Source: Emydura subglobosa (Eukaryota; Chordata; Testudines; Chelidae). From it: a stretch of 64,000 nt of DNA. Position numbers and translations under genes: made by a program. The notes beneath the pieces are model-generated. The model was not told the DNA's origin. It was given only the letters and a program-made list of their open reading frames with translations, and did no database searches. Where the stretch lies: contig ML679956.1 of NCBI GenBank assembly GCA_007922225.1, positions 74,250,095-74,314,094 of the forward strand, given 5' to 3'. Of the stretch, positions 10,574 to 22,060 are shown one piece after another. Within the stretch, counting starts at the first letter, position 1, and the number at the start of each line of letters is the position of its first letter.

Positions 10574-12699
10574 GAGGAAGTATTGCCTCTTAGAGATGCC
10601 CAGAGGTGGTGTTTAATTTTCCCAGATCACTTGGGTGGGGATTTGAGCCAGTTCTGTTTTGTATTGTTCAGAGATATTGAGGCTGGCCCTTGTTGCTGCC
10701 GACACCACCGGTCAGAAGGGTTGCAATAGTGACAGAGGTTATAGTCATCTTTTTCTGGAATTGAATAGAGAACGGTATTCCTGCCACAGAATTAAACCTC
10801 CTGGTTTAAAAAACCACAGACCGTAGAACGGAAGTCCATGGAACACTATTGTCTTCGGTCCTATTCAATTCTTTTGCCCACATCTGTAGCTGCTATAAAT
10901 CGGTGCAGGTGCCTTGCGCTGCACTAATTCATACCAATGGAGGGGGCAGGCCCTCCAGGATCGTGTGAGCAAGACACAATGATACGCGCTCACTTTTGTT
11001 AGGCACTCGTAGGTCTAATGCTGAGAAGTGCTGAGTCTTTATTATTATTGTGCATTTTATAAGAGAATGCAGTGCTTTCCGTTTCTGTGGCTTTGTTATC
11101 TGGAGTTAAATCAGTTAGCTTCACAAACCCTAGCTCCCAAAACAATTACTTCAAAGAAAAACTGAGTTAAAACCACAGAGTTCCACCTGGTTTTGCACTG
11201 AAACCACCTGAAACCACAAGCTTTGACACGCCACTACAAATCAGTCACAGATACCCTGGGGTCCAGAGAGCACGGCAGTGGGCGAGTGAGAAAAACTTGA
11301 ATGGACTGGAGCAAGTGAAAAGTGTGCAGACCTTAGGTTACACCATTTGCTTTGCCCACTTATTAATCCTTTGGCAAAGATATTTTTTTCCTAATTAGAT
11401 TTCAGGGGACTTCACACTTGGAGATAGAGTCTGCTCTCCCAAAATAACAGACCGTCTTCTGAAGGTACTGCTTGTATACCTGTGCACCAAAGATATTTTA
11501 AACACTTGATGCATGCCCAAACTTATGGGATGATGATAGTACAGCCATTAGGGCTTGGAGAGAGCATATTTTATTGCTAGCGTGTATTGTTTCATTATCT
11601 TTGAGGGAGAAGAGGATCAGAGAAGACACATTCCTCATGATGACTTAATTTTCTGGATTTGCTATTCCTCTGTATGCACACCTTCACAAAGACACTCACA
11701 CAATACACCCAATATAATTCACACTCCAAGAACACTTTGTTGGCATTTTTGATTACTTGCTGTAACTTTAACATCTTTTCTGGATCCCATTTTCTCTCTT
11801 CATAATGGAAAACATGAAGCAAAGTTATTTCCCCCTCAAAAAGCTTTTTACATTAGGATTTTTTTAAAAAGTCTTTTCAGTGCAGCCATTATAGAAATAA
11901 TTTATGGAGTTGTTGTGGAAAGCTTTTTCTTCATAGCTTAGCAGACTGATTAGTGCCAGGAAATACACTGAGAATCATCCACTCTAAGAATGAATGAATA
12001 ATATACTTAGTCGTTTTAAATGACATACCTTGTGCAATCTAGAGCCCATTTATAATAGTCTACAGATGTGGGTAAGTGTTGACTGCTATAAATTCCCCAC
12101 TAGGAGCTCTTTTTGTTCACATCTTGCTGTCTTCTGGCTCATCAGCTGGTAAATAAATTGAATTTTCCTTAAATATAGTTTTAGAAATGTTTTAATGCCT
12201 CTTAAATTATGCCTGTTGGGCATAGCCACAGATGTTCTTATGTCAGATAAATGCCCGCAAATTCTGTTGTTAATTACGCTAAGAAAAAAATAGTATTAAT
12301 AAGAAAGACTTCTAGTTGTAAAAATCTAGGTCAGAAAGAATATAGAGCTATGGAAAAGAATTTTTTTAATCACTCAAATTTCCTATACACTGAAAATGTT
12401 TATACAAAGATATTGAAATCCCGGGGAAGTTCTCCCTTGCAATGAGATGGGCCACGTGATGTTTGATGCCCATTGGTTTCATTTTGCAGATGTTGGGAAA
12501 AGTTCATCCTCTGTAGAGGGGTAAAATCTGGGCTTGAAGGGTAAAATTCAACCTTGTACAGAGGCCCTATTTTTAGAGTTGAAATGAGATTTCCTGGTGT
12601 ACAGATCTTGAGTTGGGGTAAATTTCAGGCATAATGAGATGCTAGTTTCAGCCTTAACTGCGGAGAGATAATTCATCCCTCCATAATTAACTCATACCT
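10574..12699. other. Anonymous sequence, no gene seen
   Basis: About 2.1 kb with short unrelated frames only. It includes AT-rich patches (11860-12170, 12270-12420). I recognise no family. Confidence 0.45.
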
Positions 12700-13075
12700 A
12701 GAGCTGGGCAACATTTTTCATCTGAAACTTTTTTTTTCTTTTTTGGTAAAAAATGCAGATCCAGAGCAACCAAAATGTTTAGTGAATTTGTGTCAAATTT
12801 GGCAAATTCTTTTAGACATAAAAATCCAAAAAAGTAAAAATATTTTGACTTTTTTATTTGAATTAGTTTTATCTTTACAAATTTACTTCAATTTTATTTC
12901 TTAAAAAATTAGGAGCTCAAAAATTAAACTAAATATTTTGGTTTGGTTTGAATTAAATGTTTCATTGAACCAAAAACCTTTTTTTTTTTTTTTGCTATTT
13001 TATTTTTCATTTCACCAAAAAGTTCAAAATTCCAGGTCCACCAGAAATGATTTTTTTTTTCCCAGCACAGCTAGC
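12700..13075. repeat. AT-rich foldback-like repeat
   Basis: It begins CTAGAGCTGGGCAACATTTT and ends so that the reverse complement reads CTAGCTGTGCTGGGAAAAAA, giving loosely inverted ends around an AT-rich interior (TTTTTTTT, AAAAATTT blocks). Reptile genomes carry such AT-rich foldback elements. The ends are diverged, so class and borders are uncertain. Confidence 0.45.
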
Positions 13076-13934
13076 AAAATGAAAAATCAGTTATTTGCGC
13101 CACTCTAGCAAATCAATTGGAAAATAAATGATTTCCCATTGACTGTCAAATGAAAAACTCTGTTTCCCTCACCAAACAATCCTGAGTGTCAGTTGAGCCC
13201 ATAGGTGTAACGGCATCATGGAATCCACTTTCCATTAACCTTACATCTCTACTAAGAACTATGGACAACCAAAAAGCAAGGAGAGAGACTTGACATTTGC
13301 AGACAAGCTGATCAAGAGAATGCCAAAATCTGGCCACAGCTAAACAAAAATCTGTTTCCTATTTCTTTGTATGTTTTGGTAAGACAGGCCATCAAAGCAG
13401 CTTTAACCTGAAACAAATGATGGGACCATACTACGCATACATTCTCCAACAGGCAAGCGCATGGGATAGGCGAAGGTGCACAAGGCAATCTGGGAAATTA
13501 AACTTCCAAAGTTCCCGACACATCATGTGGTTCTGGGCAGGTTTTGCAGGACTGTGTCAGAGATACGGGCCAGGTCACTTCAACTGGGATAATGTTCTGA
13601 GATCCTAGGACCCTGTGATGTTCCAGGGTCCCAGGACATCCACAGCCTAGCCACACTGGCCTGAACCAAAGCTATGCCAAGAAAATTATTTACCAGCCAC
13701 TTTTAGCTGCGATTTGTCTGTATTACTTCCCCTTTGGTGATATAATCAGACGTCATATGTCCTTTAGCTATATTGTTCGGTCTAGCTGCGTGTCCCTGTA
13801 CGTGACACAGAGCGTGATGGGGTCCAACTCAGTCTAAGCCTGGATTTGCTCTGATTTCAGGCATATGCATTCGGATCACTTATTGGAAAAATCTCTCGTA
13901 ACATGCTAGGGGCTTGGGGTAGGGGTATCTTGGT
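13076..13934. other. Anonymous sequence
   Basis: No gene or confident repeat seen. The short ORFs (13146-13337 minus, 13417-13608 plus) have no domain. Confidence 0.4.
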
Positions 13935-14030
13935 AATAGTAATACTTAATAAATACCTAGCTCTTCAATACTGCTTTTCATCTGTAGATATCAAGGTGTT
14001 TTACAAAGAAGGTCAGTTTCATACAGCCAA
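13935..14030 (-). mobile_element. MIR-like SINE 3' fragment
   Basis: The plus strand reads AATAGTAATACTTAATAAAT, CTAGCTCTTCAATACTGC, TTTTCATCTGTAGATATC and AAGGTGTTTTACAAAGAAGG, the reverse complement of the end of MIR-type SINEs (AAAGCGCTTTGA..., AAGTATTATTA). Only the last 100 bp or so remain. Confidence 0.55.
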
Positions 14031-15069
14031 GGCAAGCTTTCACAATAATTGATCTTAATTGTATTGTTGAAATGGACTAACCCTTGTCCAGAAGAGAGCT
14101 GTCTGTAGGGAGATCTCCAGTATCTCAGTGCAGAGAGAAGACTTCCCAGCTGTCATTTTGTTCCTATATTTTACATAGAAAAGACAAGACAGGCAGCTTT
14201 CAAACACATTAGCAGCTTTAATATTCAGCTCACGCCTGGTGCCCCCGTCTCTTTCTTGGGAAGGCTACAGACGAGCTCAAGACCTAACACTTGAAATGAT
14301 CTTTGCATGTCACCAGAGAAGAGTCACTGCAAAGAGCCAGTGATACCAAACGTCTCCCAGCACAGCAAATGCCACCTCACTGCACTCAGATGTCAGCAGG
14401 CAAATCCTGTGAAAAGAGTGCTAATACCCAAAGGCAATTGCTGTTGCACCAAAAAGGCACAGACACCACCCAAGCTTGCAGGAGCTCAAACTAGGTGCAT
14501 TCATTTTTGAAAGCTTCCAGTGTTCTTTATTTTGCCTGCTGTTTCCCCAGAAGAAGTAGATGAGTCAGGCCTTCAAATAAGTGGGAATTGAGTGCTTTGA
14601 AAACCCCGCCCTTTCAACCTAGGAAACCTGAAAAAGTGAAAAATGAAGATGGCTACATTTAAGGGCAAATGAAACTAATTGAAGTCAAATGAGCTCACAA
14701 TTTTACATGTCTACTTAAATGGTTAACCCAAAGTTCGCCGGCAGTTCTCCATTTTCCTGCAGGTAATGAGTTCTATTACAACCTGGATAAGTCTTGCGCC
14801 TGAATGCAATGTGTATGCTACCACAAAACCAGTCTAGAAAAGTTTTATTTCCCTACAAGACCATATTTTTACATCAAGAATTACCATGCTTGTATATAAT
14901 CCCAATACAGCTCTCAGAAAAAGGAAACATCATTACATTTTTTCTGTCTCTACAGCCTTGCATTTGGTCTTTTGCATTTGCGCAAAGCAGGTGTAACTGC
15001 AGTCATGCTTTGTGCTCACTTTGTACAGACAAAACAATGGCACAAGTTACAACAAAGTGAAGAATTAGG
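14031..15069. other. Anonymous sequence
   Basis: No gene, repeat or RNA is recognisable. The overlapping plus ORFs at 14303-14510 and 14794-15060 lack domains and any support as exons. Confidence 0.4.
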
Positions 15070-15165
15070 CTCAGGGGGCCTGATGCCCAATTTGTGTGAA
15101 TCGTCAAAGTTCCTTTGACTTCAATGGAGTTATAACAATTTACACCAGCTGAGGATTCAGCCCAA
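15070..15165. repeat. Short TTACACC-type interspersed repeat
   Basis: TTTGACTTCAATGGAGTTAT, then CAATTTACACCAGCTGAGGA and TTCAGCCCA. Related copies lie at about 18630, 28835, 32880, 43745 and 62745. The unit combines TTACACCAG/CTGGTGTAA-type inverted motifs with TTGACTTCAATGG. I cannot name its class. Confidence 0.5.
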
Positions 15166-15619
15166 TATATTCAGTCGAGTGTGTTTATAACAGAGGTAAT
15201 TTGTAATGCCTTTCCTGCACTTTGACTAAGTCTGTCTGTGGCTCATTGCAATTATGTAGAAACATCAAGGTCTTGCTTCTTTGTGTCCTCTTAACAGTGA
15301 TTAATGTCATCTTGGTTATCAGCATTGTGATCCAGTGGCTTTGTATTACAATACTTCCTGTTGTCTTTGAGTGATAAAAATTAAATTTTCTAGCAGACAA
15401 AACACGGAAATAAGACATACAAAAAGAATCACCACCTGGGACCCTGCCAGTTCCTACCTGAGCAGACAATTTCAAAGGAGTACTAAGTTCAGTTCTTCCA
15501 GATGTCATTTTCTTATTATGAGGTTCAGCTTCATGAAAGAAAATCCCAAGGCAGAAATATCCTGATGTGCAGAAAGAATAGCCAATATGGCAGGTGACCA
15601 GCATGGCTTAACAGAGAAA

Positions 15620-17565
15620 ACTTCAGTGAGCATAAACACAAAAAGGAAGCTTACAAGAAGTGGAAGTTTGGACAGATGACTAGGGAGAAGTATAAAAATA
15701 TTGCTCGAGCATGCAGGAGTGAAATCAGGGAGGCCAAAGAACAGTCGAAGTTGCAGCTAGCAAGGGACATGAAGGGTAACAAGAAGGGTTTTTACAGGTA
15801 TGTTAGCAACAAGAAGAAAGTAAGGGAAGTTGTGGGCCCCTTACTGAATGTGGGAGGCAACCTGGTGACAGATGATGTGGAAAAAGCTGAAGTATTCAAT
15901 GCTTGTTTTGCCTCTGTCTTCATAGATAAAGTCAGCTCCCAGACTACTGCACTGGGCAGCACAGTATGGGGAGCAGGTGAGCAGCCCTCAGTGGTGAAAG
16001 AACAGGTTCAGGACTATTTAGAAAAGCTGGACATGCACAAGTCCCTGGGGCCGGATGTAATGCATCCCAGGGTGCTGAGGGAGTTGGCTGATGTGGCCAT
16101 TATCTTTGAAAACTCATGGCGATTGGGGGAGGTCCAGATGATTGGGAAACAGGCAAATACATTGCCCATCTTTAAAAAAAAAAAAAAAAAAAAGAAGGTG
16201 GATCCAGGCAACTACAGACCGGTCAGCCTCAACTCAGTTACCTGAAAAATCATGGAGCAGGTCCTCCAGGAATCCATTTTGAAGCACTTGAAGAAGAGGA
16301 AGGTAATCAGGAACAGTCAGCATAGATTCACCACGGGGAAGTCATGGCTGACTAAACGAATTGCCTTCTATGATGAGATGACTGGCTCGGTGGATATGGA
16401 GAAAGCGGTGGATGGGATATACCTTGACTTTAGCAAACCTTTTGATATGACCTCCCAGAGTATTCTTGCCAGCAAGTTAAAGAAACTATGGGTTGGATGA
16501 ATGGACTATAAGATGGATATAAAGCTAACTAGATCATCGGGCTCAACAGGCATCAACGGCTCGATGTCTAGTTGGCAGCCGGTATCAAGCAGAATGCCCC
16601 AGGGGTCAGTGCTGGGGCTGGTTTTGTTCAACATCTTCATTAATGATCTGGAGGATGGGGTGGATTTCACCCTCAGGAAGTTTGTGGTTGACACTAAGCT
16701 AGGGGGAGTGATAGATACCCTGGAAGGTAGGGATAGGGTACAGAGTGACCTAGACAAATTGGAGGATTGTGCCAAAAGAAATCTGATGAGGTTCAACAAG
16801 GACAAGTGTGGAGTCCTGCATTTAGGACGGAAGAATCCCATGTATTGCTACAGATCAGGAACTGACTGGATAAGCAGCAGTTCTGTGGAAAAGGACCTGG
16901 GGGTTACAGTGGACAAAAAGCTGGATATGAGTCATCAGTGTGCCCTTATTGCCAAGATAGCTAATGGCATATTGAACTGTATTAGTAGGAGCATTGCCAG
17001 CAGATCGAGGGAAGTAATTATTTCCCTCTATTCAGCACTGGTGAAGCCTCATCTGGAGTACTGTGTCCAGTTTTGGGCCCCCCCACTATGGAAAGGATAT
17101 TGATAAATTGGAGAGAGTTCAGAGGAGGGCAATGAAAATGATTAGGGGGCTGGAACACGTGAGAACAGGCTGAGGGAACTGGGCTTATTTAGTTTGCAGA
17201 AGAGAAGAGTGAGGGGGGATTTGATAGCAGCATTTAATTACCGGAAGGGGGGTTCCAAAGAGGAAGGAGCTAGGCTGTTCTCAATGGTAGAAGATGACAG
17301 AACTAGGAGCAATGGTCTCAAGTTGAGGTAGAGGTGGTTTAGGTTAGATATTAGGAAAAAGTTTTTCACTAGGAGGGTGGTGAAGCACTGGAATGGGTTA
17401 CCTAGGGAGGTGGTGGAATCTCATTCTTAGAGGTTTTTAAGGCCCAGCTTGACAAAGCCCTGACTGGGATGATTTAGTTGGGATTGGTCCTACTATGGGC
17501 AGGGCGTTGGACTCGATGACCTCCTGAGGTCTCTTCAAACCCTAATCTTCTATGATTCTATGATC
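15620..17565 (+). mobile_element. CR1-clade LINE, 5'-truncated, with RT region
   Basis: The copy starts downstream of the endonuclease (MTREKYKNIARACRSEIREA, about 15676) and runs through the RT to an authentic CR1 3' end: CTCGATGACCTCCTGAGGTC, then TTCTATGATTCTATGATC at 17548-17565. RT blocks include NYRPVSLNSVT (about 16210), DFSKPFD (about 16428), a PQGSVLGLVLFNIFINDLEDG-like block (about 16597-16659) and EKDLGVTVDKKLDMS (about 16888). The catalytic FADD box is degraded to FVVD (16681-16692), and there are in-frame stops at 16243 and 16498, so it is inactive. A 20-bp A-run (16174-16193) replaces the usual FKKG..-type codons. The C-terminal frame ends at 17101. The family matches the fragment at 1-545. 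Confidence 0.93.
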
Positions 17566-17899
17566 AAAATCGCCACATGCCTCTTGCTTCAGTTAGTTTT
17601 TCGGGGTCTTCCTGTTTTCAGTTCTACATATAAATCCAGTTCCTATAGTTCACAAGATCACCATCATCTCTGTTCCTCTGAGAATGCTAATTGTTTAAGA
17701 ATGGTGAATGGATCTTTATTTGTTTCTCTAGGTCAGGAAGACGCCTAGAAGCTATAGCATTTCATGCATGAAAAATTCCATCTTCTTCTTTTAGGGCCCA
17801 AAGAGTATAAAGTGCTGAGCATTTCATGTGATAAATCCTCAGCATCATAGACATCTATTGACTTCACCGAATGGGTGGAGAATTCCAGTCAGTTAGTGA
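17566..17899. other. Anonymous sequence
   Basis: Nothing recognised. The 62-aa frame at 17560-17748 begins in the CR1 tail and has no domain. Confidence 0.4.
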
Positions 17900-18330
17900 C
17901 AGATCTGGTGAAAAATTGTTCATCCTCTTTTAATTTTCTTCTAAATTTCCCACTCAATTTTTATTTATTTTATTGTTTTGTTCCGTTTTTTGCTTGAGAA
18001 CCAAACACTGAAATATATTTAGTTTAAAAAAATATATTTTCAGTAAAAATATTCAATTTTAGTTGAAATTTTTAGCAAACCCTTACATTTTTACTGAATT
18101 TTTATTGAAAAAAACAAAAATCAAACAAACAAAAACTGAAAAATGGTACAAAAACTCAACAAAATTTATTGAAAACATTTTGGTTTCTGTTTTTTCATTG
18201 TAAAACTGCAACATCGGGACTAAAGTTGGTGTTTTCCACACAAAAAAATGTTCATTTTGATCAAAAAGCCACATTTTGTTGAACATTTTTGGATCAGTTG
18301 TAGTTTTTGAGGGGCCATCAGGAAAACGGG
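17900..18330. repeat. AT-rich foldback-like repeat
   Basis: Dense A- and T-runs on both strands, with partly self-complementary blocks such as TTTAGTTTAAAAAAATATAT, GAAACATTTTGG and CAAAATTTATTGAAAACAT. The composition resembles the repeat at 12.7-13.1 kb, and GAACCAAACACTGAAATA and ATTGAACCAAAAACC are comparable motifs. Borders are unclear. Confidence 0.4.
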
Positions 18331-18384
18331 ACAATCTTTTCCATTGCTAACGTGTCTGCTCTCATTTACACCAACCAACATTTA

Positions 18385-18545
18385 TTTATTTATTGTATTA
18401 CCATACTGCCTAGGAGCCCCATTCGTGGACCAGAACTCCACTGTGTTAGGAGCTGTACAGACACAGAACAAAAAGATGGTCCCTGCACTATGGCACTTAT
18501 AAACTAAGTACAAGGCAAGAGACAACTAATGGATGGGGTAGCACA
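18385..18545 (-). mobile_element. SINE 3' tail
   Basis: The plus strand reads TTTATTGTATTACCATACTG, CCTAGGAGCCCCATTCGTGG, ACCAGAACTCCACTGTGTTA, GGAGCTGTACAGACACAGAA and GATGGTCCCTGCACTATGG. It is one of the better preserved copies of the tail family and lacks the head. Confidence 0.78.
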
Positions 18546-19501
18546 AGGAGCCAACTAGACAATATTGTCAGCATGATGGGCAGTAGCATCAGTGGGGGTT
18601 GGCTATATGGTGTCTGATTCTGATATCCCTTACCCCAGTTTTACAACAGAGTTACTTCTGATTTACACTGGTCTGAGTGAAAGGAGGGTAAGGCCCTTAT
18701 CATCAGTTGTTCTGGCCATATGTGGAAATGGTGGCAGTGATCCCAAACTTCAGTCCATGGTGATCAGTGCAAAGGTTAGTTGGGGGGCAATGACACCATC
18801 ATCATCCAGGATTAACTCATGGATGTGGTGCCTAACCTTGTCTGGATCACCAAGTCCTGGCTGGCTGGAGGATGATTCAGTTGACTCTCTTTACTTGCCT
18901 GGGCACTTGGTTCATTATGAACGTTGGTGGATCCGTAGAGCAGCTATATATTTTGCATCTGACCTGAGATACTGAGCTGTTAAGTCTCCCATGCTAGCTG
19001 GGACACTCCTGATTTTGGGCACCATTTTCCAAGTTCCCAAGTTTCAGTCTCCCACTTGCAAGAGTAGCAGAGTTGTGAGGGTGGGAATTTCTGTTTCGAC
19101 TACAATGTAATTTCCAATCCATCCCCATACACACACACATATACACACTTTTTGATGGACAGTATTCAATCAGCTCTACTTTTAATTCCTCTGAAAGTCT
19201 AGAGCCTCCTATATAGGTTTTCTGATTCCTTCCCTAATGGTCCATATCTCCAGGGAGCTAGTTTTGGGGCTAGTAACAATTAGAGTCTCCTGGCACCATA
19301 TCTGCTTATTATGACCTATTCAGGCATATGTAAGACGAGCAAACCAAAAGTCCTAGCAGTGGCAATGAATGTTGAGTAGTAGAAGTCTAATGAAATCTAA
19401 TAGCTAGAGTGTGATACATCCATGCAATGGAGTGAGGAGGAGTAAGAACTCCCTTTTTACACCTCTATTACTGCCATAAATACACAGGGAGCAGGTGATT
19501 T
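18546..19501. other. Anonymous sequence with a short TTACACC-type motif
   Basis: 18630-18690 holds CAACAGAGTTACTTCTGATT and TACACTGGTCTGAGTG, a diverged copy of the short repeat. A small CA-rich stretch lies at 19127-19150. The 127-aa ORF (18592-18975) has no domain and overlaps the repeat, so no gene is called. Confidence 0.4.
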
Positions 19502-19797
19502 AGGCCTGGTCTACACTTACCAGTAAATTCGGCGGCAGTTGATGGGAGTACATAGCTACATAGAGTAGCTTGTGTATCTCCCATTGACTTCCTAACTTCT
19601 ACTTTCCTTGGCGTCGTCACTTCGCTGCACCGACAGGAAATGCACTCCCATCGGCACAGCGTTACTCTTTTTCTGAGGTGAATTTATTAAATCGACTTCG
19701 GGATCGATTGAGTGGGTCTCCACTTCTGCTCAACTGATCCTCAAGAATTGATCTGATGGTGGCGAATTTGCCGTCGTCAGTGAAGACATACCCTTAT
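19502..19797. mobile_element. hAT-type non-autonomous element (GGCCTGGTCTACACT type)
   Basis: The left end reads TAGGCCTGGTCTACACTTA. The reverse complement of the right end reads TAAGGGTATGTCTTCACTGA. These are diverged GTCTACACT-type inverted termini as in other elements here. The interior has the TCGACTTCGGGATCGATTG-like composition of a non-coding reptile hAT element. No target duplication could be fixed and no transposase is encoded. Confidence 0.68.
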
Positions 19798-20849
19798 GCA
19801 CCCAGGGAGGAGCTCCTCTTGAATAAGAAGGTGCTATTTTCACAGTCCCTTTTCAGAGCAGACCTGAATGTTAAATTTAAACTGGCTCTGTGATGAGCAA
19901 AATCTTCACAGATGTATGCGTTACCCGTATGCGTGTGATTTACTTTGCTGAGAAAGCTTGAGCTGAAATAGAACTTTCCTGTGGACAGCTATGTACAACT
20001 AGCCTCATTTTGGCCATCCACTGGGAATTGAAATGGCCTTTCTTAAGTGGATCAGGACTCTACTAATGGCAAGCGCTGTCTCGCTTTGAGAGTCAGTGCA
20101 TTTCTGACTTGTTCATGCACCGATGGTTCCACATGCCATTCTGTCTCTTGAAAGTCATATTATGTATTATCAGTTATTAAGGCCAAGCATTTCCCCATTG
20201 ATCCCTTGCCTCTAGAAATGTGTCTACTTGTTCTTGGCCATTAATTTTGATGTCGAGATGAAACCACCTTGTCATATCAGTCATGCAAACTCCCCCGCAG
20301 TATGCCTTAGCAAATTTTGCCTGGATGATGCCCCCTTCTGCCAACAGAATTCAAACATGATCAGAAAGGGATTTAATTTTCCAGCTTGCCCTACCGGAGC
20401 AAGAGAGTTTATCAGCTCTGCCTGCACTTGTAGGGCTCTGCAACTAGCTCTGTGTCAGGTTCCCAGGGGAGTAATGAGCAATGATGCCTCCTTTTTATTT
20501 CTCTGTATGGCCCTGCTTGGACTGGGATTCTACCTGTAGTGGGGAGAGCAGGGACTGTTTTCCCAATACTCCCACTGGTCAGCAAGTGCAGAGACAGGTT
20601 GGGGAGGGGGAGGATCTCTGAGTCACTGGTCAGAGTAGCTGGGCAGGTGCCTACAGGGGACTAACCTATTACAGGAAACAGAATGAAGTAACTTACCCTG
20701 TCTCCCACCTGCCTTCCAAGTGAGTTGAGGCAGCAGGAAAGGAGTTGTGGCTGTCTGAGTCACAATTCATTTCTTGCTCTTCTCCTGGGGAAGTACAGCC
20801 ACATGCTGCCCCTTGCTCAGGGCAGATGATAAGTTACAGTCTATAAGAC
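19798..20849. other. Anonymous sequence
   Basis: About 1 kb with no confident feature. The 103-aa ORF (20228-20539) has several Cys residues but no spacing I recognise as a domain. Confidence 0.4.
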
Positions 20850-22060
20850 CATGTGACACAATGCACCCCATGTACACCCTTATGGTGTGACTGTGTAACT
20901 GTGTATTGGTTAATGCAAAGTGTGTCATGTAAGGTGTTTTGGAATGCTCTTGGCATGCTGAACATTATCGTTATGGTAGTATGCTTCTTGCAATGTCACA
21001 TCGTGGTTATGAAGCTCTGCTATGCGATATTCCCAAATGTGTGTCTCACCTGGCATGAATAGATCCAGGCAAACACAAAGCAGAGTGAGAGTTCATGCCT
21101 CATTGAGACATGCATACAGGAACAATAGGCTGGCCTGAGCAACTGATAAGGTGATGCTCTTTTGATTCAAGTAGAGGAAACCATGCCCAAGGCCGGACAT
21201 GGCCGATCACCTGACCCCAGGAGGTGACGAGGAAACATGTTAAAGGCAGAGACATTTTGGTCTCGGGAGCTCTCTTTTGTAATCCATCTATGAAGCAACA
21301 TCAAGCAACTGAAAGGCTGACCACAGGGGGTAGGAGGTAGCCTGGTTGGAGGCCGAACAACCAGCCTGTGATAAGATAACATCAAAATTGTAAGGCTACT
21401 GAAAGTGTTAACTTTAATTTAGAATGTGATTTATGTTTTTATTTATTTCTGATCAAACCTGACCTATAGTCCTCTGGCTTATAATCACTTAAAATATTTC
21501 TGTACTTAATAAACTTATTTGTTGGTTTTATCTAAAGCAGTGCATGTAGTTTCGAGTGTGTGTAGAGACCTCATGCAGAGTGAGAGAGCTGGTGCATATC
21601 AATACCTTTGATAAATTGACTAATGAATGAGCTTGCAGAGTCCAGTGGGCAACACTGAACATTGTAAGACGGCAGTTCCTAGAGTTGTATCTGGGACTGG
21701 GGATAGTGGCTGGGGGTCAGTCTATTGCAGACTCCCATGAGTGGCTGGCCAAAAGCACTCACTCACTAAGGTAGGATCCACTTGCTTGAAGAAGTCTGTG
21801 AATGAGCTGACCTAGGAGTGGGTGGTTCATACAGCAGGGCAAGTGCAAGACAGGCTCCAGGAGTGAGGGATTGGGGTGACACAGTGATTGGGGTGACACA
21901 GGGATATACCAGTCCAGATTGCAGAGAGGAACGTCACAGACCATCCTCCCACCTAGTGAAAGAAACCCACGGGATTGACCTACAGTAGCTGCATTTTCCA
22001 TTGTATTGCCCATTCTAAGAGGAAAGGACATTGCAAGTTCCACAGTGCAGCAAACACAGG
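20850..22060. mobile_element. LTR-like reptile repeat, probable retroelement remnant
   Basis: A candidate left border is TGTGACACAATGCACCCC (20852). The body has long non-coding DNA, and a stretch with TTAATAAACTTATTTGTTGG (about 21507) looks like a polyadenylation signal followed by U/GU-rich DNA, as in LTR R/U5 regions. The repeat at 53.0-54.0 kb has a similar arrangement (GTTAAATAAACTTTTTCTTG). No gag, pol or env frame is present and no flanking duplication was found. A 17-bp unit (GATTGGGGTGACACAG with T or G) is duplicated in tandem at 21869-21902. Class and right border are uncertain. Confidence 0.4.

Noticed and set aside
16506..16841. 111-aa minus-strand ORF
   Set aside because: Antisense shadow of the CR1 reverse transcriptase on the plus strand; it resembles the 285-545 frame because both are antisense CR1.
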